From the NCBI GenBank assembly GCA_013822585.1, contig PNKG01000002.1, forward strand, positions 1 to 45,133: a stretch of 45,133 nucleotides of DNA, given 5' to 3'. The notes beneath the pieces are model-generated. The model saw nothing but the letters and a program-made list of their open reading frames with translations. It was not told where the DNA came from and searched no databases. The first letter of the stretch is position 1. Every line of letters begins with the position of its first letter. Of this stretch, positions 36,757 to 45,133 are shown piece by piece. Source of the stretch: Opitutus sp. Its GTDB lineage: Bacteria; Verrucomicrobiota; Verrucomicrobiia; Opitutales; Opitutaceae. Position numbers and translations under genes: made by a program.

Positions 36757-38214
36757 GTGCCTCCGTCCCCCTCCGCTTCGCCCGGTTTGCCCTCATCCGC
36801 AGCGGGTTCGCTTCTCGAGCGGCTGGTCCTCGGGCATGTGCTCGTGCTGGCGATCGGCGTCTCGTGGTGGTTCGGCGGACAGTCGCCCGGGGCGCGCGTG
36901 GCGCTCGCGCTCTGGGGCTCCGTGGGCATCGCCCTCTTTCTCATCCTCGCCTCCCGCCGGGAGCTGCGTCCAGCGAGCCCGCTGGTGCTGCACCTCGCGC
37001 CGCTGCTGCTGTTCGACATTCTGGTCGTGACCGGCTGTCTGAATCCATCGACGCGCACGATGCTGCGCGACGGGGAATCGTTCCTGGTCCACCTCGAGCC
37101 GCGCTGGGCGTGGCTGCCGAGTTCGGCGCGGCCCGACCTCTCGTGGCGCGAACTGTGGCAGTTCAACGGCATCGTGCTCTCCTGCTACAACGTCTGTCTC
37201 GCGGTGCGCAGCCGCGCGCAGCTGAGGAGGCTGCTCTATGCGCTGGGCGCAAATGTGCTCGCGCTGGCGGTCCTGGGCACGTTCCAGAAGCTCGCCGGCT
37301 CCAAGGGCATCTGGTTCGGATTGGTCGACGTCCCGCAGCCCTACTTCTTCGCCACATTCGTCTATCACAACCACTGGGGCGCTTTCATCCTGCTGCATGT
37401 CGCCGCCTGCGCCGCCCTGTTCCACCGGGCGCTGAACCGCGGCGAATACCGCGACCGGTGGCATTCGCCCCTGCCCGCCGCGGCGGTCGCGGTGCTGCTG
37501 ATCGCGGCGACCGCGCCGCTCAGCGGCTCGCGTTCGACCACCGTGCTCATGGCGGGACTCCTCGCCGTGCTCGTCGCGCGCAACCTCCTGCGCCTCGTGC
37601 GCCGCCAGCGCGAACGCCGCGCGGGCATCCTGCTGCCGGCGGGCGCGCTCGTCCTCGTCGTGCTCCTCGCGACCGCGGCCATCGGCTATCTGTCGCGCGA
37701 TGTGATCGCGGCCCGCTGGCGCACCACCAGCGAGCAGCTCGCAGGCCTCCGTTCCGAAGATCGCCCGAGCACCCGCATCCAGTTGTATCGCGACACCTGG
37801 CGGATGGCGATGGAGCGGCCCGTGTTCGGCTGGGGCCTCGAATCCTTCGGCGACGTCTTCCAAATCTACAACACGCAGCGGGCCCAGGAACTCTGGTTCG
37901 GCCAGCGGGTGTTCCGGGAGGCGCACAACGATTGGCTCCAGATGCTGGCTGAGGTGGGCGTCGCCGGCAGCGCCTGCCTGATCGCGCTCGGCGCCGCGCC
38001 GTTCCTTGTTGCCCGCGGCCGGCGGAGGCATTCGGCCCTCACCCGCCATCTGCTCGCCGGGTGCGTCATTGTGCTGGCCTACGCCTGGGTCGAATTCCCC
38101 CTCGCCAATCCCTCGGTGATGACAACCTTCTGGCTCCTGCTTTATGTTGCGGCGCGCCATGCCTGTCTCGACGCGCCGGTCACCTCACGGCAGGAAGACA
38201 CGAACGATGCCTGA
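36757..38214 (+). CDS. O-antigen ligase family protein (Wzy_C/WaaL-like)
   Basis: Multi-TM; RIQLYRDTWRMAMERPVFGWGLESFGDVF...REAHNDWLQMLAEVGVAGS (Wzy_C pattern); GTG start. Confidence 0.85.
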   Translation: MPPSPSASPGLPSSAAGSLLERLVLGHVLVLAIGVSWWFGGQSPGARVALALWGSVGIALFLILASRRELRPASPLVLHLAPLLLFDILVVTGCLNPSTRTMLRDGESFLVHLEPRWAWLPSSARPDLSWRELWQFNGIVLSCYNVCLAVRSRAQLRRLLYALGANVLALAVLGTFQKLAGSKGIWFGLVDVPQPYFFATFVYHNHWGAFILLHVAACAALFHRALNRGEYRDRWHSPLPAAAVAVLLIAATAPLSGSRSTTVLMAGLLAVLVARNLLRLVRRQRERRAGILLPAGALVLVVLLATAAIGYLSRDVIAARWRTTSEQLAGLRSEDRPSTRIQLYRDTWRMAMERPVFGWGLESFGDVFQIYNTQRAQELWFGQRVFREAHNDWLQMLAEVGVAGSACLIALGAAPFLVARGRRRHSALTRHLLAGCVIVLAYAWVEFPLANPSVMTTFWLLLYVAARHACLDAPVTSRQEDTNDA

Positions 38215-39058
38215 CAAGGCCCCCATCTCCGTGCTCATCCCGGCCAGGAACGAGGCCGCCAACCTGGCGGCCTGCCTCGCCTCGGTGGCGTTTTGCGACG
38301 AAGTGGTCGTCGTCGACTCCGGCAGCGCCGACGCCACGCGCGCCATCGCGGAGCAGGCCGGCGCCCGCGTCGTCGACTTCCGCTGGGATGGCCGGCTTCC
38401 CAAGAAGAAGAACTGGGCTCTCGCGAACCTCCCCTGGAAACACGACTGGGTCTTCATCATCGATGCCGACGAGCGCGCCACACCCGAGATGGCAGCCGCG
38501 ATGCGCGCCATCGCGGCGGACCCGCAGCCGCCGCACGCCGGCTACTACGTCAACCGCCGCTTCCGGTTCCTCGACGGCTGGCTGAACCATTGCGGGTATT
38601 TCCCGAGCTGGAACCTGCGGTTCTTCCGCCACCGTCTCGGCCGCTACGAGCGCGCCGCCGGCGGCGACACCGGCAGCGGAGACAATGAGGTGCACGAGCA
38701 CGTCGTGCTGCAGGGCGCCGCCGGCTACCTGCCCGGGGTGATGGAGCACCACGCCTTCCCCGACATCGCCACCTGGGTCGAGAAACACAACCGCTACGCC
38801 AACTGGGAGGCGCGGCAACAGGTGGAGGCCGGATCGAGTTCGAGCCCTGCATCGCCCGATCCCGGTCTTGTCCGCAAGCGCCGGCTCCGCCGGCTGGCGT
38901 GGCGCCTGCCTTTCCGCCCGACCCTGCGCTTCCTCTACCACTACGTCTGGCGCGCCGGGTTCCTCGACGGCTACCGCGGTTTCGTCTTCTGCCGTCTGAT
39001 GGGCTGGTATGAATTCCTTTGCGCGACCAAAGCCGCGGAACTGCGCCGGAAGCGCTGA
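38207..39058 (+). CDS. Glycosyltransferase family 2 (WaaE/KdtX-like)
   Basis: ISVLIPARNEAANLAACLASVAFCDEVVVVDSGSADATRAIAEQAGARVVDFRWDGRLPKKKNWAL...FIIDADERATPE. Confidence 0.92.
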   Translation: MPDKAPISVLIPARNEAANLAACLASVAFCDEVVVVDSGSADATRAIAEQAGARVVDFRWDGRLPKKKNWALANLPWKHDWVFIIDADERATPEMAAAMRAIAADPQPPHAGYYVNRRFRFLDGWLNHCGYFPSWNLRFFRHRLGRYERAAGGDTGSGDNEVHEHVVLQGAAGYLPGVMEHHAFPDIATWVEKHNRYANWEARQQVEAGSSSSPASPDPGLVRKRRLRRLAWRLPFRPTLRFLYHYVWRAGFLDGYRGFVFCRLMGWYEFLCATKAAELRRKR

Positions 39059-39061
39059 CGC

Positions 39062-40255
39062 TTGCCCCGCCCCAAGCTCATTTTCGTCAACCGTGTCTAC
39101 TGGCCCAACGAGGCCGCGACCGCCCTGCTCCTGACCGACCTCGCCGAGGGTTTGGCTGCGCGCGGCCACGAGGTGCATGTGGTTGCTTCCGGCTCCGGCC
39201 CAGCCAAGCACGGGGGCGTCGCGCTCCATCGCACCGGGGGCGCCGACACCCATCGCACGCTCCCGCAGCGCATTCTCAACTATGTCCGCTTCCTCGTCCG
39301 CGCGCGCCAGGTGCTGCTCCGGCTCGCGGCGGCGGGGGACATCGTGGTGCTCAAGACCGATCCGCCGTTGCTCGCCGCCGCGCTCACGGGGCCCGCCCTC
39401 CGGTGTGGGGCAAGCGTGGTGCAATGGATCCAGGACATCTATCCGGAACTCGTCGTCCGCCACACGGGGGCCTGGCTCTCGTGGCCGCTGGCGCCGATGC
39501 GCAGGCTGCGCAACCGCGCCTGGCGTCGTTCCGCAGCCTGCGTCGTCGCGGGCGAGGACATGCGGCCGGTCGTCGGCTCCCAAGGCGTTCCGGCCGGGCG
39601 CATCCACGTCCGCCCCAACTGGGCCCCGCGCGAGCTGGCCGTGCCCGCGGACGGAGCCGCCGTGCGCGCTCAACGCGCCGCCTGGGGCTGGGAGGGGAAA
39701 TTCGTCGTCGCCTACTCCGGCAACCTCGGCCGGGTGCACGAGTTCACCACGCTGCTGGCTGTCGCCGGACGCCTGCGCGACGAGCCCGGCATCCTCTTCG
39801 CTTTCATCGGCGGCGGGCCGCGTCTGCGCGAAGTCCAGGAGCAGGTCCGCCTCCGCGGTCTGGGCAACGTGCGTTTCCTGCCCGGCCAGCCCCGCGACCG
39901 GCTGGCGCCCGCCCTCGCCGCGGCGGATTTGCATGCTGTCACGCTGCGGCCCGGCTTCGAGTCGCTGGTGAATCCGAGCAAACTGGCGGGCGTTCTCGCC
40001 GCCGGCCGGCCGGCGCTGTTTGTCGGCCCGACGACAGGCAGCATCGCCGCTCTGCTCGAGCACGAGGGCTGCGGTCTTGCCTTCCGCCCCGGCGAGGACG
40101 CACGGGCCGCCGCGGCGATCCGCGCCCTGCGCGACGATCCCGAGCGGGTCCGCGAGTCCGGCCGCCGGGCCCGGGCGGCCTATGAGCGCCGGCTGCGCTT
40201 CGAGGACGAGCTCGCCGCGTGGGAGACACTGCTCGGACGGAGCGACGGCGCATGA
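39062..40255 (+). CDS. Glycosyltransferase family 4 (WbuB-like)
   Basis: KLIFVNRVYWPNEAATALLLTDLAEGLAARGHEVHVVAS...VVQWIQDIYPEL...VVAYSGNLGRVHEFTTLL; TTG start as given by ORF track. Confidence 0.88.
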   Translation: MPRPKLIFVNRVYWPNEAATALLLTDLAEGLAARGHEVHVVASGSGPAKHGGVALHRTGGADTHRTLPQRILNYVRFLVRARQVLLRLAAAGDIVVLKTDPPLLAAALTGPALRCGASVVQWIQDIYPELVVRHTGAWLSWPLAPMRRLRNRAWRRSAACVVAGEDMRPVVGSQGVPAGRIHVRPNWAPRELAVPADGAAVRAQRAAWGWEGKFVVAYSGNLGRVHEFTTLLAVAGRLRDEPGILFAFIGGGPRLREVQEQVRLRGLGNVRFLPGQPRDRLAPALAAADLHAVTLRPGFESLVNPSKLAGVLAAGRPALFVGPTTGSIAALLEHEGCGLAFRPGEDARAAAAIRALRDDPERVRESGRRARAAYERRLRFEDELAAWETLLGRSDGA

Positions 40256-40307
40256 ATCGGCGTTGCCCAAGGCGGCCGACTCCCGTTTCGTGGGCGACGG
40301 GACCAAG

Positions 40308-41681
40308 ATGAAGTCATCCCGCACAGTTCCCCTCCTGCTGGTGCTGCTCGACGCAGCCTCGGTCATCGTGTGCTTCAACTTGGTGGCGTGGACGCGCGGC
40401 ATGACCGAACCCGGCACTTGGATTATTGCGGCCCTGCAGCTTCCGGTGGCGATCCACTTCATCGGCGTCTACCTGATCGACGGCTACAGCGCCCGCACCG
40501 ACATGCTCTCGCTGACCTACACCAGCCTGCACATCATTGCCCAAATCGGGGTGCTGCTGACCACCCTGCTGCTGACCTTCGCGTTCGCCCCGGTGGAATT
40601 TTCCCTGAAAACCAGCCGTCTCGTGACCGTCGTCTCCTACCTCGCGGTCATCCCGATCTCGCTCAGCTACCGGCGACTGCTCTACCTGCGCACGCATGCC
40701 CACGAGGGGCCCCGCTATTTCGTGTTCCTCGGATCGCCGGAGAGCTGCCTGACCTTCAAGGAGGAGTGTCGCAATCATGCCATATCGCAGACCGTGCTGT
40801 TCGCCACCCTCGACTCGTTCTCCCGTCCGCCCATGAGCGTCGGCCCCGCCGCCGCCGACATGCCTTTCGGCGATGTGCTCGAATACCTCGACCGCTATGC
40901 CGGCCGGATCGATGCCGTCATTGTGCGGGAATCGAATCACGAACTGCCGTCGGCCGTCGCCCAGCGGCTCACCCAGCTGAATTTCTCCGGCGTGCCGACC
41001 TACACGCTGGAACTGTTCCACCAGGTCTACTGGCGCAAAATCCCGCTCTACCGACTGAACCAGACCTGGCTCTTCCAGGAAGGCTTCCAGATCGCGCGCG
41101 AGCCGGTCTTCGAGCGCCTGAAGCGGCTGTGCGACATCGTGCTCTCGTCCCTGGGCCTCCTGCTCTTCGCCCCGCTGCTGCCGCTCATCGCGCCGCTGAT
41201 CTGGTTGCACGACCGGGGGCCGGTCTTCTTCACCCAGACGCGGGTCGGCCTGAACCGCGTCCTCTTTCAGGTCTACAAGCTCCGCACCATGCGGGTCGCG
41301 CACGACGGCGCGCCCTACACCCGCCACGGCGACGCCCGCATCACGCCCATCGGCAGGTTTCTGCGCGCAAGCCGGCTCGACGAGGCGCCGCAGCTTTGGA
41401 ACGTGCTCCGCGGCGATATGAGCCTGATCGGCCCGCGGGCCGAGTGGGTGAAGCTCGTGGATGACTACGAGCAGAAGATCCCGTGCTATCACTTCAGGCA
41501 TCTCGTCAAGCCCGGCATCACCGGCTGGGCGCAGGTCAACTATCCCTACGGCGCCAGCCTGGAGGACACGATGCGGAAGCTGGAATACGACCTCTACTAT
41601 ATCCGCTTCTTCTCCTTCGTGCTCGATGCCTCCATCGTCCTCAAGACGATCCATGTCATGCTCGGCGGCAAGGGACGCTGA
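40308..41681 (+). CDS. Undecaprenyl-phosphate sugar phosphotransferase (WcaJ/WbaP-type bacterial sugar transferase)
   Basis: N-terminal TM region; KRLCDIVLSSLGLLLFAPLLPLIAPLIWLHDRGPVFFTQTRVGLNRVLFQVYKLRTM...LDEAPQLWNVLRGDMSLIGPRAEW...KPGITGWAQVNYPYG. Confidence 0.94.
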   Translation: MKSSRTVPLLLVLLDAASVIVCFNLVAWTRGMTEPGTWIIAALQLPVAIHFIGVYLIDGYSARTDMLSLTYTSLHIIAQIGVLLTTLLLTFAFAPVEFSLKTSRLVTVVSYLAVIPISLSYRRLLYLRTHAHEGPRYFVFLGSPESCLTFKEECRNHAISQTVLFATLDSFSRPPMSVGPAAADMPFGDVLEYLDRYAGRIDAVIVRESNHELPSAVAQRLTQLNFSGVPTYTLELFHQVYWRKIPLYRLNQTWLFQEGFQIAREPVFERLKRLCDIVLSSLGLLLFAPLLPLIAPLIWLHDRGPVFFTQTRVGLNRVLFQVYKLRTMRVAHDGAPYTRHGDARITPIGRFLRASRLDEAPQLWNVLRGDMSLIGPRAEWVKLVDDYEQKIPCYHFRHLVKPGITGWAQVNYPYGASLEDTMRKLEYDLYYIRFFSFVLDASIVLKTIHVMLGGKGR

Positions 41682-41724
41682 GCGGCGCGCTGGAATAATC
41701 GGACGTTCCAGGTATTCATAATCC

Positions 41725-43125
41725 GTGGCCAGAACCAAGAACTACGACCTCATCTGCATCGGCGGTGGCAGCGCCGGTTTCAACGCCGCGCGGCTGGCGG
41801 CATCGCTCGGCAAACGCGCGGCCGTCATCGACGGCGCCAAAGAGCTCGGCGGGCTCTGCATCCTCAAGGGCTGCATGCCCTCGAAGACGCTGCTCTATTC
41901 CGCGGAAATCCTCCATCACGCCCGCCACGCCGCGCAGTTCGGCCTTCGCGTGCGCGGGGCCGAAGCCGACATGCGCGCGGTGCACGCGCGGAAGAAGCGG
42001 ATCATCGGGGAATTCGCCGGCTACCGGCAGCGGGCGCTGCACTCGGGGAAATTCGACCTGCACCGCGCGTTCGCGCGCTTTGTCGATCCGCACACCGTGG
42101 AGCTGTCGACGGGCGTCCGCCTCCGCGGCGAGTTTTTCCTCGTTGGCACGGGGTCGAAGATCAGCGTGCCGCCGGTGCCCGGCCTCGCGCAGGCGAAATT
42201 CTGGACCAGCGACGACGTGCTGGACCTCGACTTCCTGCCCAAGAGCGTGCTCGTTCTCGGCGGCGGCATCGTCGCGTGCGAGCTGGCGCAATTTCTCAAT
42301 CGCCTCGGCACAAAGGTCACGCTCGTCCAGCGCAGCCGCAACATCCTGCGCGATCACTCCGAAGCGGCGTCGACCGTCGTGCAACGCGCGTTCGTGGACG
42401 AGGGCATCGAACTCTTCGCCGGCACGCAGATCGAGGCGATCACCCGGGACCACCGGGGCGCCACCGTCCGTTTTCAGCATGACGGGAAGATCGTCACGCG
42501 CCGCGCCGCGCATCTTTTCAACGCCCTCGGCCGCGAGCCGAACACCGGCGGACTCGGCTTGGAATCCGCGGGCGTGCGGACGCGATCCGACGGCCGGATC
42601 GTCATCAACCGCTGGCAGCAGACCAGTGCGCCGCACATCTACGCCGCCGGCGATTGCTCCGGCCCGGCCGAGATCGTCCATGTCGCCATCCAGCAGGCCG
42701 AGCTGGCCGTGCGCCACGCCTTCGGCGTCGAGGGCGCCAAACCCGTCGACTATTCGCTGCTGCTGAACGTGGTGTTCACCGACCCGCAACTCGCCACCGT
42801 CGGCCGGCTGGAATCGGAATTGCAGGAAAAGGGCGTCCGCTACCTGGCCGCATCCTATCCTTTCGGCGACCACGGCAAATCGATCCTCATGGAGGCGAAA
42901 TACGGCTACGTGAAGGTGCTGGCCGAGCCGAAACGCGGCCGCCTCCTCGGCGCCGAGATTGTGGGCAGGGACGCCAGCGAACTCATCCACTGCTTCGCGG
43001 TCGCCATGGCGCGGCGCGGCACGGTCTTCGATCTGCTCCGCGCCCCGTGGTATCACCCGACCTTGGCGGAGATCCTCACGTATCCCCTCGAGGAAATCGC
43101 GGACCAGATCCGCGCGCGCCGCTGA
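41725..43125 (+). CDS. FAD/NAD-dependent pyridine nucleotide-disulfide oxidoreductase (dihydrolipoamide dehydrogenase/mercuric reductase-like)
   Basis: GGGSAGFNAARLAASLG...GGLCILKGCMPSKTLL redox-active CxxxxC; VLGGGIVACELAQFLNRLG; YAAGDCSG; GTG start. Confidence 0.9.
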   Translation: MARTKNYDLICIGGGSAGFNAARLAASLGKRAAVIDGAKELGGLCILKGCMPSKTLLYSAEILHHARHAAQFGLRVRGAEADMRAVHARKKRIIGEFAGYRQRALHSGKFDLHRAFARFVDPHTVELSTGVRLRGEFFLVGTGSKISVPPVPGLAQAKFWTSDDVLDLDFLPKSVLVLGGGIVACELAQFLNRLGTKVTLVQRSRNILRDHSEAASTVVQRAFVDEGIELFAGTQIEAITRDHRGATVRFQHDGKIVTRRAAHLFNALGREPNTGGLGLESAGVRTRSDGRIVINRWQQTSAPHIYAAGDCSGPAEIVHVAIQQAELAVRHAFGVEGAKPVDYSLLLNVVFTDPQLATVGRLESELQEKGVRYLAASYPFGDHGKSILMEAKYGYVKVLAEPKRGRLLGAEIVGRDASELIHCFAVAMARRGTVFDLLRAPWYHPTLAEILTYPLEEIADQIRARR

Positions 43126-43229
43126 GCCGGCGCGTTTTCGTCGCGCGCGGCGCGGCGCAGGCCGCGGTTGACAGACTCCGGGCCATTTTGCCTTTGCGAG
43201 GGGGCGAAGCCTGCGGCAGTGGTGAGCCC

Positions 43230-44297
43230 ATGTCGAAATACGAAGCCCCTGTTTTCCTCACCGAACTTCTCAAAGCCAAGTCGCCCTCGGGCGCGGAGGC
43301 GCAGGCCCAGGCGGTCTACGACAAGTTCGTCAAGCCCCACGCCGAAGCCTACGCCGACGACGCCCTCGGCTGCCGCTACGCGACGCTGAACGCCAAGGGC
43401 GCCCCGACGCTCATGTTCGCCGGCCACATGGACGAACTCGGCCTCATCATCACCTACGTCAACAAGGACGGCTTCCTCTATTTCGACACGATCGGCGGAC
43501 ACGACCTGAGCATCATCTCCGGCCGCCGCGTCATCATCCAGACCGCGAACGGCCCGGTGAAGGGCGTGACCGGCAAGCGCGCCATCCACCTGATGGACGA
43601 CGAGGACCGCAAGAAAGTGCCGAAGAAACACGAGATCTGGATCGACATCGCCGCGAAATCGAAGGCCGAGGCGCTCAAGCGCGTCGCCATCGGCGACGTG
43701 GCGACCTACGACCACGAGTTCGAACTCATCCACGGCAGCGTCGGCACGGCGCGCGCCTTCGACAACAAGGTCGGCGCCTACATCGTGGGCGAGGCGCTCG
43801 TGCGCCTGAAGAAGGAAAACACCGCGCTCGCCGCCAAGCTCGTCTCCGTCGCCACGACACAGGAGGAAATCGGCGTCCGCGGTGCCACCACGTCGGCCTT
43901 CGCCGTCGATCCGCAAGTCGCCCTCGCCGTCGACGTCGGGCATGCGACCGACCATCCGGATTGCGACAACCGCCGCTTCGGCGAGACCAAACTCGGCGGC
44001 GGCCCGATCATCTGCCGCGGGCCGAACATCAACCCGAAGGTTCACACCCGCCTCGTCGAGTGCGCGAGGAAGGCGAGGATTCCCCACCAGCTCGAAGCCG
44101 ACCCGCGCCCGACCGGCACCGACGCCCGTGCCATCCAGATAGCCCGTGGCGGCGTGGCCTGCGGTCTCGTGTCGATCCCTCTTCGCTACATGCACACGCC
44201 GAGCGAAGTCGTCGATCTGCAGGACGTGGAGAACTGCGTGAGACTGTTCGTCGCCTTCGCCAAGTCCGTGAAGCGCGGCGAGAGCTTCAACTGGTGA
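43230..44297 (+). CDS. M42 family metallopeptidase (aminopeptidase/endoglucanase-like)
   Basis: LLKAKSPSGAEAQAQAVY...LMFAGHMDELGLIITYVNKDGFLYFDTIGG...TTQEEIGVRGATTSAF...VDVGHATDHPD. Confidence 0.93.
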   Translation: MSKYEAPVFLTELLKAKSPSGAEAQAQAVYDKFVKPHAEAYADDALGCRYATLNAKGAPTLMFAGHMDELGLIITYVNKDGFLYFDTIGGHDLSIISGRRVIIQTANGPVKGVTGKRAIHLMDDEDRKKVPKKHEIWIDIAAKSKAEALKRVAIGDVATYDHEFELIHGSVGTARAFDNKVGAYIVGEALVRLKKENTALAAKLVSVATTQEEIGVRGATTSAFAVDPQVALAVDVGHATDHPDCDNRRFGETKLGGGPIICRGPNINPKVHTRLVECARKARIPHQLEADPRPTGTDARAIQIARGGVACGLVSIPLRYMHTPSEVVDLQDVENCVRLFVAFAKSVKRGESFNW

Positions 44298-44306
44298 GGA
44301 TCACAC

Positions 44307-44328
44307 GGCCGCGCCGATCGGCGCGGCC
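44307..44328. other. Perfect 22-bp palindrome just downstream of the M42 peptidase stop
   Basis: ggccgcgccgatcggcgcggcc. Confidence 0.85.
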
Positions 44329-44343
44329 CGCCTCCTTCGCGCG

Positions 44344-44367
44344 GGCCGGCGTTCCGCCGGCCTTTTT
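44344..44367 (+). terminator. Rho-independent terminator of the M42 peptidase gene
   Basis: GGCCGGC-GTTCC-GCCGGCC-TTTTT. Confidence 0.85.
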
Positions 44368-44450
44368 CTTCGCGACAGTGTTTGTCGGAGGGCCCGGCTC
44401 CTGCCGGGCCGCAAACGTTGGGGCCGCGGCACCCGGCTGCTTCGCCCCGC

Positions 44451-44526
44451 GGAGGGCGCGGGCTACCGCCGCGCCTCGAGCAACCCTTCGGCAACCCGGA
44501 ACGGCGCGGCGGTAGCCGCGCCCTCC
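44451..44526. repeat. REP/BIME-like inverted pair
   Basis: ggagggcgcgggctaccgccgcgcc ... ggcgcggcggtagccgcgccctcc; arms match except for one extra G; right unit related to 7747-7770. Confidence 0.85.
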
Positions 44527-44607
44527 ATGAGGTGACAAAGCGGCGGGACAACGGGCACAAGGGCGAGTGAACCCTGATACCGCGATTACCGGACCCCCTG
44601 CCGGCAA

Positions 44608-45133
44608 TCAGGCGGCGTCCTTGCTCGTCGAGGTCGACGAGGTTTTGGTCGCCTTCTTCAGGGTCGGTCTCTTGCGGCCCTCGACGACAGCTTGGTCGAT
44701 CACGACCTCGACGATGTCTTCGCGCTGCGGCAGCTCATACATGACCTCGAGCATGAGTTTTTCGAGGATGGCACGGAGCGCGCGGGCGCCGGTCTTGAGC
44801 TCGATGGCCTTCTTGCCGATGGCGCGCACGGCGTCGCGGGTGAAGGTGAGCTGCACGCCGTCCATCGCGAACAGTTTCGAATACTGCTTCACCATCGCGT
44901 TCTTGGTGCGCAGGAGAACTTTTTCGAGATCCTCGACCTTCAGCTCGTCGAGCACGGACACGACCGGCAGGCGGCCGATGAACTCGGGGATCATGCCGAA
45001 GCGCACGAGATCTTCCGGTGCGACGGAACGCATCATCTCGTCCGGCGTCAGTTCGTGGTCCTTGGCGTTGATGTGGAAGCCGAGCGAGCGCTGGCCGAGG
45101 CGCTTCTTGATCACGTGGTCGAGGCCGACGAAG
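44608..45133 (-). CDS. clpX: ATP-dependent Clp protease ATP-binding subunit ClpX, C-terminal part (truncated by window edge)
   Basis: FVGLDHVIKKRLGQRSLGF...VAPEDLVRFGMIPEFIGRLPVVSVLDELKVEDLEKVLLRTKNAMVKQYSKLFAMDGVQLTFT...KTGARALRAILEKLMLEVMYELP. Confidence 0.94.
   Translation of the reverse strand, partial: FVGLDHVIKKRLGQRSLGFHINAKDHELTPDEMMRSVAPEDLVRFGMIPEFIGRLPVVSVLDELKVEDLEKVLLRTKNAMVKQYSKLFAMDGVQLTFTRDAVRAIGKKAIELKTGARALRAILEKLMLEVMYELPQREDIVEVVIDQAVVEGRKRPTLKKATKTSSTSTSKDAA

Noticed and set aside
38180-40462. 760-aa minus-strand ORF in the polysaccharide locus
   Set aside because: Antisense to a GT2, a GT4 and the WcaJ-like gene, all strongly supported.
41725-43125. Pyruvate/2-oxoglutarate dehydrogenase E3 assignment
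   Set aside because: No E1/E2 genes nearby; only the broader pyridine nucleotide-disulfide oxidoreductase call is supported.

Overview
High-GC bacterial chromosome segment, verrucomicrobial/Opitutaceae-like by gene content and style (inference only). The left flank (1-11.7 kb) holds housekeeping genes: mfd 3' end, a SurA-like PPIase, radC, tRNA-Tyr, an endonuclease/exonuclease/phosphatase protein, an M48/Ste24 protease, xseB-dxs, a small Cys-rich secreted peptide, tRNA-Gly, ybaB-recR, an SDR epimerase and a DJ-1/PfpI protein. The centre (about 11.9-41.7 kb) is one co-directional, tightly packed surface-polysaccharide locus. It contains Wzm/Wzt-type ABC export genes, an FAD amine-oxidase/UGM-like protein, about 14 glycosyltransferases or GT-like proteins, two FkbM methyltransferases, an acyltransferase-3, a LbH acetyltransferase, a Wzy-like polymerase, a WaaL/Wzy_C ligase-like protein, and a terminal WcaJ-type initiating sugar-phosphate transferase. 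The right flank has a dihydrolipoamide-dehydrogenase-like oxidoreductase, an M42 peptidase and the clpX 3' end. The most interesting points are: (i) the hybrid architecture of the polysaccharide locus (ABC exporter plus polymerase plus ligase, with no recognisable Wzx/Wza/Wzc and no nucleotide-sugar genes); (ii) a 49-bp FkbM-derived relic (45/49 identical) next to an unassigned membrane protein; (iii) several REP-like palindromic intergenic repeat families, one with a compensatory stem change between copies; (iv) a perfect 31-bp palindrome downstream of recR; (v) a small secreted CC-x-x-A...GK-x-C repeat peptide. No CRISPR array, phage or transposase gene was seen.
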